NCBI RefSeq assembly: GCF_024652905.1
Contig: NZ_CP102430.1
Span: 34,313 to 98,312 of the forward strand
DNA: 64,000 bases
Reading direction: 5' to 3'
Source: Pseudomonas oryzihabitans
Lineage (GTDB): Bacteria; Pseudomonadota; Gammaproteobacteria; Pseudomonadales; Pseudomonadaceae
This document shows, one piece after another, positions 53,336 to 62,006 of the stretch (the first letter of the stretch is position 1; every line of letters starts with the position of its first letter). The notes beneath the pieces were generated by a model that saw only the letters and a list, made by a program, of their open reading frames with translations, did no database searches and was not told the origin of the DNA. The translations under genes were made by a program, and so were the position numbers.

Positions 53336-54611
53336 CTCACGGCCACAGGTCTTTGGCCTGGTGGACGTGAATTCCTTTTACTGCAGCTGCGAGCGCATAT
53401 TCCGACCCGAGTTGAGGCAGCGGCCTGTCGTCGTCTTGTCCAATTCGGACGGCTGCATTGTGGCTCGTACGACCGAGGCGAAAACCTTGGGGCTGAAAAT
53501 GGGAGATCCCTATTTTAAGGTGCGCAGGTTCCTGGAGCAGAACGGCGTCGCCGTGTTCAGCAGCAATTACACCCTGTATGGCGAGCTGAGCCACAGAGTC
53601 GGCCTGGCCATCGCCTCCCTGGTGCCGGAATGGGAGCGGTACTCCATCGATGAGCTGTTCGTGCAGCTGGACGGGCTACCCGAGCCGTTGGCCGACGTGG
53701 GCCGTGCGATACAGGCCCGGGTGCTGCAGTGGACGGCGCTGCCTGTAGGCGTCGGTATCGGCCACACGAAGACCCTAGCCAAAGCCGCCCAGCATGCCTC
53801 CAAGGTCTGGCGAGACCGCACGGGGGGCGTGGTCGATCTACGCAAACCCGAGGCAGTGGAGTGGTTGCTGCGGCGCATGCCGGTCGATGAGGTGTGGGGG
53901 ATCGGTCGGCGGATGCGGGACAACCTGGCCCGCGATGGCATCGCTACGGCCTGGGAGTTGTCCAGGGCGGATCCGCGAGCCATGGGCCGCAAGTACAGCA
54001 TTGTTCTTGAGCGCACTATCCGAGAGCTACAGGGCGAATCCTGTCTGGATCTCGAACTGTCGGTGCCGGCGAAGCAATCGATCTGTTCAAGCAAGATGTT
54101 TGGCCAGCGGGTGCATACCCTCCAGGCCCTGCACGAAGCCCTGGCGACGTATGTGCATCGGGCCGCTGAGAAACTGCGGAAGCAGCGTTCACTCTGCGGA
54201 GCCCTGCGGGTGGGTATCCAGACCTCGTTCCATGGCGACGGCCCGAAGTATGCGAACGCGGTGACGTGCGTTCCGGCCTATCCAACCGATGATGTTCGGC
54301 AGCTGACCAAGTACGCCCTGCAGGCCGCGCAGGAGATCTTCCGGCCCGGCTTCGCCTACAGCAAAGCCGAGGTGCTGCTGATGGATCTACGCAAGCGAGG
54401 GGAGTACACGGAAGACCTGTTCACCCCAAGCCAGCCAGTGCGTACCGACGCGCTGATGGAGGTGATGGACAAGATCAATCGGCGCTGGGGGCACGACTGC
54501 CTGCGAACCGCTGCTGTTCCCCTGTCTCCTGACTGGGGCATGCGTAGAGCGCTGCTGAGCCCCAGTTACATGACCAGCTGGGGCCAGCTGTGGAAGGTGC
54601 AATGCCGCTAA
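53325..54611 (+). CDS. umuC: UmuC/RulB, second copy
   Basis: Same translation as 4169-5455. Confidence 0.95.
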   Translation: MPSDSRPQVFGLVDVNSFYCSCERIFRPELRQRPVVVLSNSDGCIVARTTEAKTLGLKMGDPYFKVRRFLEQNGVAVFSSNYTLYGELSHRVGLAIASLVPEWERYSIDELFVQLDGLPEPLADVGRAIQARVLQWTALPVGVGIGHTKTLAKAAQHASKVWRDRTGGVVDLRKPEAVEWLLRRMPVDEVWGIGRRMRDNLARDGIATAWELSRADPRAMGRKYSIVLERTIRELQGESCLDLELSVPAKQSICSSKMFGQRVHTLQALHEALATYVHRAAEKLRKQRSLCGALRVGIQTSFHGDGPKYANAVTCVPAYPTDDVRQLTKYALQAAQEIFRPGFAYSKAEVLLMDLRKRGEYTEDLFTPSQPVRTDALMEVMDKINRRWGHDCLRTAAVPLSPDWGMRRALLSPSYMTSWGQLWKVQCR

Positions 54612-54627
54612 TTCTCGCGTGCGAGAA
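54612..54627. promoter_or_regulatory. Palindrome, repeat of copy 2
   Basis: Same as 5456-5471. Confidence 0.6.
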
Positions 54628-54630
54628 TTC

Positions 54631-55923
54631 TTACACGCTGAGGGCCTTGGCAGGTGGAAACGGCGGAATAGCTTTTCCTTTGGGGTCGCTATAGGCATCC
54701 CAATACCACCACCCAGTCGGGGTGTACTGATCGTCGTAGTAAGTCGCCTTTTCGGCTTTTCGATCCAGGTAGTCCTGGTCGTTCCTGCCGTAAACCTCCA
54801 TCGGAACGTGCCGGCCATTGCCTACGTCGGTCAGCCAGAAATCGGGGAAAACCAGCTCTTTACCGGCATCGAATCGCATCGGTTTCACGAATGCTCGCCT
54901 TTGCTCACGCAACTGCTTCTCAATCTTCCACTCGTACCCGGACTCAACCGGCACCCATGCCTGCGAGACGATCATCAAGGCGATGTTGAGCACTTGCGTC
55001 TTATAACGGCCCTTACTGTCCTTCTCAGGCTGGTCTGTCTGCATGATGGCGACCACAGGGCATTTCTTCCGCCATGCAAGCATCGCAAGCGGGTAGCTCT
55101 GGACGGCCTGATCCCATAAATCGGGGGTGATGTTCAGATACGGTAAGCCCCAGCCGCTATCGATCTTGATACAGCGACTCATGGCCTCCTCGATGTCTGC
55201 AGAGTGCTCGGCCAGCTGGCCGATAGCGATCAGGCGACGCTTGTTCTTGGCGGCGCTCTCCACCTTGCCCCTATTTGCTGTCTCCTGGTCGCCCCGCGTG
55301 CCCGCAACAATCAAAGCATCGCCAATACGCATGCGCGATACAACGACTCGCTTCGCCGCACGCAACAAGCGGGCGTGAACGGGTCCTATCCAGCGATTGC
55401 CCGTGTCGGGGTCCCACTGGTTCAGCCTCGCTTCGGTCCAGAGCAAATGCAGCAACCCGCCCAATGTCATGGCGGGTTTCGAGGTTTTCGAGGTGCTGGA
55501 TTTTGCAGTCGTCGGAGCCTCTACCTCCACCAGCTGGACATCGACAGGCTCCTTCTTCCGTAGCGACAGCGTGAGCTTCACCCTCAGCTTACCGTCGTCG
55601 GTTTCCTCTACTACGCCCACGCTATAGGCTCCCAGCCCGGACTGTTCGGGCGCCTCCGCGTAGTACTGGCAATTCACCGCGTGCTCTGCGCCTGTACGCG
55701 GATAGCGGGATAGGTGATAGGAATCCTTTTCCGACCTGTAGCGTACGGCCAACAGGCGGTCGCCAGATCCTGGACACAGGCAGCGTACAAGATCTTTGCC
55801 GTGTGCCTTCTGCAGTACCGCCTTCCACTTGGCAGCATTCTGGCGGGCCGTCTGGTAAGCCTCGGAGTAGCGTTCTACCTTCGCGCCTTCGCCGATACTC
55901 ACTGGATAGCATTTGTCGGACAT
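54631..55923 (-). CDS. DUF1173 protein, second copy
   Basis: Same translation as 5475-6767. Confidence 0.8.
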   Translation of the reverse strand: MSDKCYPVSIGEGAKVERYSEAYQTARQNAAKWKAVLQKAHGKDLVRCLCPGSGDRLLAVRYRSEKDSYHLSRYPRTGAEHAVNCQYYAEAPEQSGLGAYSVGVVEETDDGKLRVKLTLSLRKKEPVDVQLVEVEAPTTAKSSTSKTSKPAMTLGGLLHLLWTEARLNQWDPDTGNRWIGPVHARLLRAAKRVVVSRMRIGDALIVAGTRGDQETANRGKVESAAKNKRRLIAIGQLAEHSADIEEAMSRCIKIDSGWGLPYLNITPDLWDQAVQSYPLAMLAWRKKCPVVAIMQTDQPEKDSKGRYKTQVLNIALMIVSQAWVPVESGYEWKIEKQLREQRRAFVKPMRFDAGKELVFPDFWLTDVGNGRHVPMEVYGRNDQDYLDRKAEKATYYDDQYTPTGWWYWDAYSDPKGKAIPPFPPAKALSV

Positions 55924-56061
55924 TGGTGAAAACTCCGTATCCCTGGGCAACTGCGGGAACCTGATGTAGCATGAGAACTGGATTTTGCTCCTTCGCAAAA
56001 CCCTAGAAACCCGCTTGCATTGCCGTGCAGCGGGTTTCGCCTTTTCTGGCCTGACAAATTG

Positions 56062-56355
56062 CTACGTCGAGGTGCCTGGATCCGTTACCGCGACCCAGCA
56101 TTTCGCACCGTCGTAGGCATTGCCGCCCTCGGCAACGAACACATGGCCATCTTCATCGATTGCATAGGCCCCTGGTTGCTCATGGTTGGCGTTGCGCAAG
56201 CAATCTTTCCAACCATAGGCCTGGCCTTGCCACACAAGCACGATGCCTCCCTGACGTTCAGGGTTTGTCCTGCGGTAAGTGCGGGCGACCGCTCGCACGG
56301 TACTCAGTAAATAGCCCATTGGATGACTCCGGTAGGTGATAGCAGCTGGCTGCAT
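56062..56355 (-). CDS. RepA-coupled hypothetical protein, second copy
   Basis: Same translation as 6906-7199. Confidence 0.65.
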   Translation of the reverse strand: MQPAAITYRSHPMGYLLSTVRAVARTYRRTNPERQGGIVLVWQGQAYGWKDCLRNANHEQPGAYAIDEDGHVFVAEGGNAYDGAKCWVAVTDPGTST

Positions 56356-56909
56356 CAGCTGCTGTGAGGAATCGACGGCATGTCCGGAAGCATGTTGTCG
56401 AATGAGTCCTGGGCGGGTGGTTCTTCGCCAGGCCCTGACGGAAGTTGGATATCGCCGTCGTCCATGGTGGGCAGTTGCTTGAGCTTATCCGTCCCAAGAT
56501 CGGACTGGTCCTCGGTCGAGACCAGAACCCGGGCGCTGAAAAGGGCATACTGCAGATTGTCGCGCTTGTCGGCCCAGGCGATGCGACTGTTGACCACGTA
56601 GGCCAGTGTCCCGCCACGTTGGCCACCGACACTGATCGTCTGGACCCAGTTGTGTTTGGTCAGTACGCTGATCGCCCGTTTCGTGGTGGCTACAGAGGTG
56701 TCCATCAGCTTGGCCAATGTCGCTTGGCTGATGATCAAAGCCCCTTGCTTGTCCATGTGCTGCACCAGGATGTGCATGAGCTGGGCAGCCCTGGGTGCCT
56801 GAGCTGTGAGCGCGGCCCAAGCTTCGTGCCCGGCACGTTCGGTCTGAACCCAAGTGCCGCGCTGAGCTGGCTGGGCCAGGGCGCGAATGTCGTTCTTGTC
56901 GTCAGTCAT
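56355..56909 (-). CDS. RepA-like protein, second copy
   Basis: Same translation as 7199-7753. Confidence 0.68.
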   Translation of the reverse strand: MTDDKNDIRALAQPAQRGTWVQTERAGHEAWAALTAQAPRAAQLMHILVQHMDKQGALIISQATLAKLMDTSVATTKRAISVLTKHNWVQTISVGGQRGGTLAYVVNSRIAWADKRDNLQYALFSARVLVSTEDQSDLGTDKLKQLPTMDDGDIQLPSGPGEEPPAQDSFDNMLPDMPSIPHSS

Positions 56910-57196
56910 GAAGACTCCCGCTGGCTGTGCTTCGTGTTCGATATCATGCAGATTTGTCAGATATCGTTCATGGATGGAACTAGCCTAGCTCATCCTGTGA
57001 GCGATAGATAGCTCATCCCTGCTCGATATCTTCCAAGGTTTGCGCGATATCGTTCAGCCATGAGCGAGGGGTAGCTCATGGTGGGGGTAGCTCATGGGGT
57101 GAGCTAACCTAGCTCACGGATCGTGAGCGAGGGGTAGGTCATAGATAGTGAGCGACGGTCGCTCACAGAGCATGAGCGAAGGTTGGTTCACGGTAT
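56910..57196. other. Candidate oriV, second copy
   Basis: Same as 7754-8040. Confidence 0.65.
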
Positions 57197-57363
57197 GAAC
57201 CAGGTGCCGGCCTGCAGGCCGCATTGCTCAAGGGTTCGCTAGTCGTCCCTCTTATGATCTCCTAACCCCTGATGCTTTTGCCGTGGCTAGCAGGTCCGCA
57301 AAATCGCCTGCCGGCGGCGGCCAGTCGTGAATACCTGACAGACTACGGCTGCGCCTTCGCTAG

Positions 57364-57999
57364 TCAGGAATCCCCGACCGGCTTCTGTGGAAGCTCATCG
57401 CGTATACGCATAACCGTCGTTGTCGAACAGGTAGCGTGCCTTGCCGTGGCACGGATACCCAAGCCCGCATCTAGCAGCTCACGGACCCGTTTTCGAAGAT
57501 CCTCATCAACCGGCCTTCCGCGATAAACCCCTGCAGCCTTTGCCTTGATGATGCCCTGGGCCTGCCGCTCGCGACGTTGCTGGTAATCCTTCCTGGCAAT
57601 CGCTGCCATCATGTCGATCATCATGTAGTTGATGGCCGATAGCATCCGATCGGTAAATTCATCGCCCGAGGGCAGGGTGATGCCCTGGTGGCTGGTCGGC
57701 AGGTCGATGGCGACAATCCGTAGACCTCGCTGATCAATCGCTGATCTGAGTTCCCTCCAGTCCTGGTCGCTCATCCTCGATAGCCGATCAATGCTCTCGA
57801 CCAGCAGCACGTCCCCGCGCCTGGCATCTTTCAGCAGCCGGATCAGTTCGGGGCGATTCGCGTGCGTACCGCTGACGTTTTCCATGTAGCTGGCCGCGAT
57901 GGCCAGGCCGAACCCCTGGACGAACGTCTCCAGCTGGTCGCGTGCGCGGCTAGCATCCTGATCCGCCGTCGATGCTCGAAGGTAGGCTCTGATAAACAT
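57364..57999 (-). CDS. Serine resolvase, second copy
   Basis: Same translation as 8208-8843. Confidence 0.85.
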   Translation of the reverse strand: MFIRAYLRASTADQDASRARDQLETFVQGFGLAIAASYMENVSGTHANRPELIRLLKDARRGDVLLVESIDRLSRMSDQDWRELRSAIDQRGLRIVAIDLPTSHQGITLPSGDEFTDRMLSAINYMMIDMMAAIARKDYQQRRERQAQGIIKAKAAGVYRGRPVDEDLRKRVRELLDAGLGIRATARHATCSTTTVMRIRDELPQKPVGDS

Positions 58000-58007
58000 T
58001 AGGGGCC

Positions 58008-58124
58008 TGTATCAATATGGGTGTTACTGAATGACTGTATCAAATAGGGTGTACATTAACTAATCAGCTAGCTCGACTGGATCGAGGACCGCACGTATCA
58101 GTTGATGTATACCCTATTGTTACA
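58008..58124. promoter_or_regulatory. Candidate res site, second copy
   Basis: Same as 8852-8968. Confidence 0.65.
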
Positions 58125-58161
58125 CGTCAAGCGGTAACGACGCTGATCAATCCGAGGGCTT

Positions 58162-58512
58162 TCACTCGTCGAGATCCTTCGGCGTCATCGACTGGTTCTG
58201 CCAGTACCGCTGGCGTTCTGCCTCGGCCTCCTGAACGAAGCGGTCGATCATTTCGACAGGGCCACAGATTTGGGCCGTACGCCAGCCTTCGGGTGTCTGT
58301 GTGAGATAGGCCGAATAGATCTTGTCGCGAATCGCCAAGGCCCTTTGCTTTGTCAGGCCATGTGCATTGGCGACCGCTACAAGGCCCTTGCCTTCCACCA
58401 GTATCTCGAATGCCGCGTCCAGGCTCCGTGGGTGCATCTTCGAAGTGCTGCGGATCCGTTCGAATTCCTCTCGCGGTATCCGCATGTCCTGGTCAACGTG
58501 CCGGGTACTCAT
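58162..58512 (-). CDS. korA: KorA/TrfB-family repressor, second copy
   Basis: Same translation as 9006-9356. Confidence 0.82.
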   Translation of the reverse strand: MSTRHVDQDMRIPREEFERIRSTSKMHPRSLDAAFEILVEGKGLVAVANAHGLTKQRALAIRDKIYSAYLTQTPEGWRTAQICGPVEMIDRFVQEAEAERQRYWQNQSMTPKDLDE

Positions 58513-59453
58513 TCGGGTTTCCAGACTTCGGCCAGCTTCTGGCGAGCGGCCTCCAGTTCGGCCTTGAGATAGGCATTCTCAGATTCCAGCGTCTGCACCT
58601 GGGCTTCCAGCACCGACTTGCTTTCACGGAGCTTATCCAGCTCGTCATCGAGTAATGCTTGAGGGGCCGGGGCAGGGGAGGCAGGGTTCGTGTCGGTTTT
58701 TTTCGACCCGGCTTTGTGGACGCGCAGGGCTTTGGTAGCGCGCAGGGTGGTGCGGACCTCCTGACGCAGGTTGAGATCCGGATTGTCATCGGCACGGTTG
58801 ATCAGGTCTGCAGCAGCTTGCGGATCTAGGCGCTCAAGACGACCGATGTCGTTCACCGTCGATATGTCAGCTGTCACGCCTCGCGTTACCGCTTCTCGGC
58901 TGGCACCGTCGCGACTCACGTTCTCCAGATAGGCCAGGCGCTCGGCCACCCAGTTGAGGCCCTTGTTCCATTCTGCAGCCACCTTTTCCAAGGTGCCCAG
59001 CTCGTCCTTGCTCTCCTTGAGTGCCAGGGCCAGGTCGAGCTGAGTCAGGTTCTCACTATGGACATTCTCGGAACGCTGGATACGTCTTGCCTGTGCATCG
59101 GTCAGGTCTTTGACCACGGCCATGACCAGCACGCCCGCGATGATGCAAGCGCGATATCGACGTTCGCCGGCGACCATCAGGTATTTGAAACCGGACTCCG
59201 GATTCGGGTGAGGCCGCAGCACGCATGGCTCGATCTGCCCATTCTCGAGAATGTCCTGGGCCAGCTCGTTCAAGGACTCTTCGGAAAACCCCGGATTGTC
59301 CTTGCGGCGAATCTGCTTTACGCACTCGATCTCGCCCGGGCTGATCGACTCGATGCGGGACCCGTCGTTGATGGTCGGTCTTTTCTGGAAGTCCGATAGT
59401 TTCTTGGCCGTCGCGGTGGCTGCTCGGCCAAAGGCGTTTTTCTTCTCCGTCAT
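58509..59453 (-). CDS. parB: ParB, second copy
   Basis: Same translation as 9353-10297. Confidence 0.92.
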   Translation of the reverse strand: MTEKKNAFGRAATATAKKLSDFQKRPTINDGSRIESISPGEIECVKQIRRKDNPGFSEESLNELAQDILENGQIEPCVLRPHPNPESGFKYLMVAGERRYRACIIAGVLVMAVVKDLTDAQARRIQRSENVHSENLTQLDLALALKESKDELGTLEKVAAEWNKGLNWVAERLAYLENVSRDGASREAVTRGVTADISTVNDIGRLERLDPQAAADLINRADDNPDLNLRQEVRTTLRATKALRVHKAGSKKTDTNPASPAPAPQALLDDELDKLRESKSVLEAQVQTLESENAYLKAELEAARQKLAEVWKPE

Positions 59454-59463
59454 GATGCGGTCC

Positions 59464-60231
59464 TCACGCTGAGTAGATCTTGCTGAGTACAGCCTCGCAG
59501 GCCTCTTTCATTTCCTTTCCCGCCGCACGCTGACTGCCACTTCGCGCCTTCCACCAGACCGGGGTGCCGTTGGCCAGCGCCTTGTTGATGCAAGGCCGGT
59601 GGGTGATCTGCTGGCTGAACATGGCGTCGCCGTGTTCCTCGCGAAGACTGGGCAGGATCTCCAGTTCCTCAGCGGACCGGCTGTTGATCAGGTTCGGCAT
59701 GAAACCGAGGAAGCGCAGGTCGGGGTTGTACTGTTCGCGGACCGTTTCGATTGTCGCCATCAGCTTGGGCATGCGGGCCAGGGTGAAGGCACTGATGTTG
59801 AAGGGGGTCACGACCGAATCGGACGCCGCCAGGGCCGCGATCATTCGGCGCTGCAGGTTGGGAGGGGTATCAATCAGGCAAAGATCGAACTGGTCAGTGA
59901 AGCGATCCAGAGCCTTGCTGAGGTTGGTCACCACGTCCAGGTCCATGTCATCGACATCGAGCAGCGCGACATCTGCCTCGATAAGCCAGATGTTCTCGGC
60001 TACCTGTCGCGGCTCCAGCTGCTGGTGATCGTCGCTGAATAGCTGGCTCGCAACCAGGTAGGGCGAGTCGTCGTCTTCCTCTACAGGCGGGAAGAACTGG
60101 GAAAGGTCGCTTTCGTCGAGATCGACGACTAGCACGCGCTTGCCTTGCTCGGCCGCATAGCAGGCGAGGTGGGCTTCAAGGGTGGTTTTGCCTACGCCAC
60201 CTTTCTGGTTCGCAACAGTGGTGCGTTTCAT
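59464..60231 (-). CDS. parA: ParA, second copy
   Basis: Same translation as 10308-11075. Confidence 0.93.
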   Translation of the reverse strand: MKRTTVANQKGGVGKTTLEAHLACYAAEQGKRVLVVDLDESDLSQFFPPVEEDDDSPYLVASQLFSDDHQQLEPRQVAENIWLIEADVALLDVDDMDLDVVTNLSKALDRFTDQFDLCLIDTPPNLQRRMIAALAASDSVVTPFNISAFTLARMPKLMATIETVREQYNPDLRFLGFMPNLINSRSAEELEILPSLREEHGDAMFSQQITHRPCINKALANGTPVWWKARSGSQRAAGKEMKEACEAVLSKIYSA

Positions 60232-60291
60232 GGTGCCCTTCCTGTGATCTCCGATGGAGCAGTGAGTGGATGTGGCACTATCCTTTCACTG

Positions 60292-60343
60292 GTAAACCCC
60301 TAAGTCAATATCTTTTAGGGGTTTACTTTCTCGCATGCGAGAA
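60292..60343. promoter_or_regulatory. par inverted repeat and palindrome, second copy
   Basis: Same as 11136-11187: the 12-bp inverted repeat (60292-60326) and the 16-bp palindrome (60328-60343). Confidence 0.65.
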
Positions 60344-60359
60344 CCTGTTTTGGGGCTGC

Positions 60360-60497
60360 TACAATCGGGCTATGCCATTGATTTAGCCGTGGGCCAGTTT
60401 CCTTGCGCGTGTCTAGATCAATGGTTAGGGGGTTGGCCGGGGCGGCTCCTGGTCAACCTCCGCACTTCACACAAGGCGCCTATTCGGCGCCTTTTTT
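60360..60497 (+). ncRNA. Candidate structured small RNA, second copy
   Basis: Same as 11204-11341. Confidence 0.6.
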
Positions 60498-60879
60498 GTG
60501 ACTGATCGGGCATAAATTCGGACTGATATCAAAGTGCCCGCCGTAAAGTGTCTATTAAGTCACGGACACAACTCCTTACATTCAACACCATCCGCACCAC
60601 ATTGAGGCGCCATCAATTGGCCACCTCAGTATCTGGCACCGATGCGTCTAGCACGGGCATTTGAGCGATTTCCACCCTCATCAGGGACCGGAAAAATCCA
60701 TTCAAGACGGCGATTTAGCAGCACAGCTCACAGAAAGCCAGCCAAGGCGATGTGACTTCTCTCGCACAAAATCGCGATTTCAGAAAACAAAACCTTGATT
60801 TCATGAAACGAAAAGCCTATTTTGAATCACGAAACACGGAAAACGCCATTCAAAACCCCAAAGAGGAAGAAAATGCGAG

Positions 60880-61230
60880 GTGGCATCTAGAAAGAAACCG
60901 TCGAGGTCAGCACTATCCGCCCTGTTCTTAGCTACCCGCTACCCAGAGGCACTGATGCAGACCCTAGACAAGAAAGAACTCGCCACTTTTGTGCGAGCAC
61001 AGCCTGACTACCGTGTGTACCTAAAGGAGACCTGGCTCGACTCCAAGACTCGCAATTGGATCCTCGTTATTGAGATTCCATCCACTGAGCAACTTTTCAC
61101 GGTAGTTACCACGCAGGGAAAGACTCGACATTTCAAGATGGTTGAAACCGCGATTGATTTCGTCAAAGAGACCTGCCCCAACAACCAAAATAAAGCGGTA
61201 ATCGTAACGTACGGGGATGCCCCGTCATGA
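60880..61230 (+). CDS. First mpf-operon gene, second copy
   Basis: Same translation as 11724-12074. Confidence 0.55.
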   Translation: MASRKKPSRSALSALFLATRYPEALMQTLDKKELATFVRAQPDYRVYLKETWLDSKTRNWILVIEIPSTEQLFTVVTTQGKTRHFKMVETAIDFVKETCPNNQNKAVIVTYGDAPS

Positions 61231-61246
61231 CTAAAGAGGATGTAAA

Positions 61247-61708
61247 ATGCAACGCTCTGAACTCAAAGCTGAATGCAACGTAGGTAACAACGATAAACAA
61301 AACTGGCGTACTTGGCTCAAGGCCAAAACTGCAACTACCCTGAAAGCTGTATTCGCTCAAAAGACTCCCTCCCATAAAGCCCTGATGCGTGAGGACTGGG
61401 TGGCCAAGGCCACCAAGTTCGCGGTGCTGGGCTCGTTCCTCTCCCTCGCGCTCTTTCCTGAATTCGCCAACGCGGCCATGGATTTCAGCGGGCTCAAGAA
61501 GCTGGCGAAGGACGTCGTATCCTTCCTGATCTTCGACGTCGGCTACTACCTGGGCATCGCAGCCATCGCGTTCTGCGGCTTCCAGGCCAAGTCGGGCCGC
61601 ATGTCCTGGGGTCAATTCGGATGGGCCGTCGCTGGCGTGTTCCTGGTCTTCTTCGCGCCGAACCTCGTGGACACCATCAAGGAAGGCGCTCAAACGCAGC
61701 TGAAATAA
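61247..61708 (+). CDS. virB2: VirB2-like pilin, second copy
   Basis: Same translation as 12091-12552. Confidence 0.82.
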   Translation: MQRSELKAECNVGNNDKQNWRTWLKAKTATTLKAVFAQKTPSHKALMREDWVAKATKFAVLGSFLSLALFPEFANAAMDFSGLKKLAKDVVSFLIFDVGYYLGIAAIAFCGFQAKSGRMSWGQFGWAVAGVFLVFFAPNLVDTIKEGAQTQLK

Positions 61709-61709
61709 C

Positions 61710-62006
61710 ATGGCCGAGAACGACGACCTTGAACAAGGTGAAGTGCTCGTTCTGGCAATGGCCCGACCTTCAATGGTCGGCCCATTTACTCTGTCGAGCA
61801 TCCTAATAAGTCTGATCGCTCCAGTAATTTGCTCATTACTGATCCGCTCATTGTATCCGTTGGGGCTTATTCCATTACTGTTCGCCGTTTCCTACTGGAT
61901 ATGTAGCAAAGACGTATACCTATTCGGTGTATTGCAAGCGGCAAGCAACTTGAGAGCTTCACGGCTACGCAAACTTTGGGGGTATCGCAGTTATGCGCCT
62001 CGTTGA
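61710..62006 (+). CDS. virB3: VirB3-like protein, second copy
   Basis: Same translation as 12554-12850. Confidence 0.85.
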   Translation: MAENDDLEQGEVLVLAMARPSMVGPFTLSSILISLIAPVICSLLIRSLYPLGLIPLLFAVSYWICSKDVYLFGVLQAASNLRASRLRKLWGYRSYAPR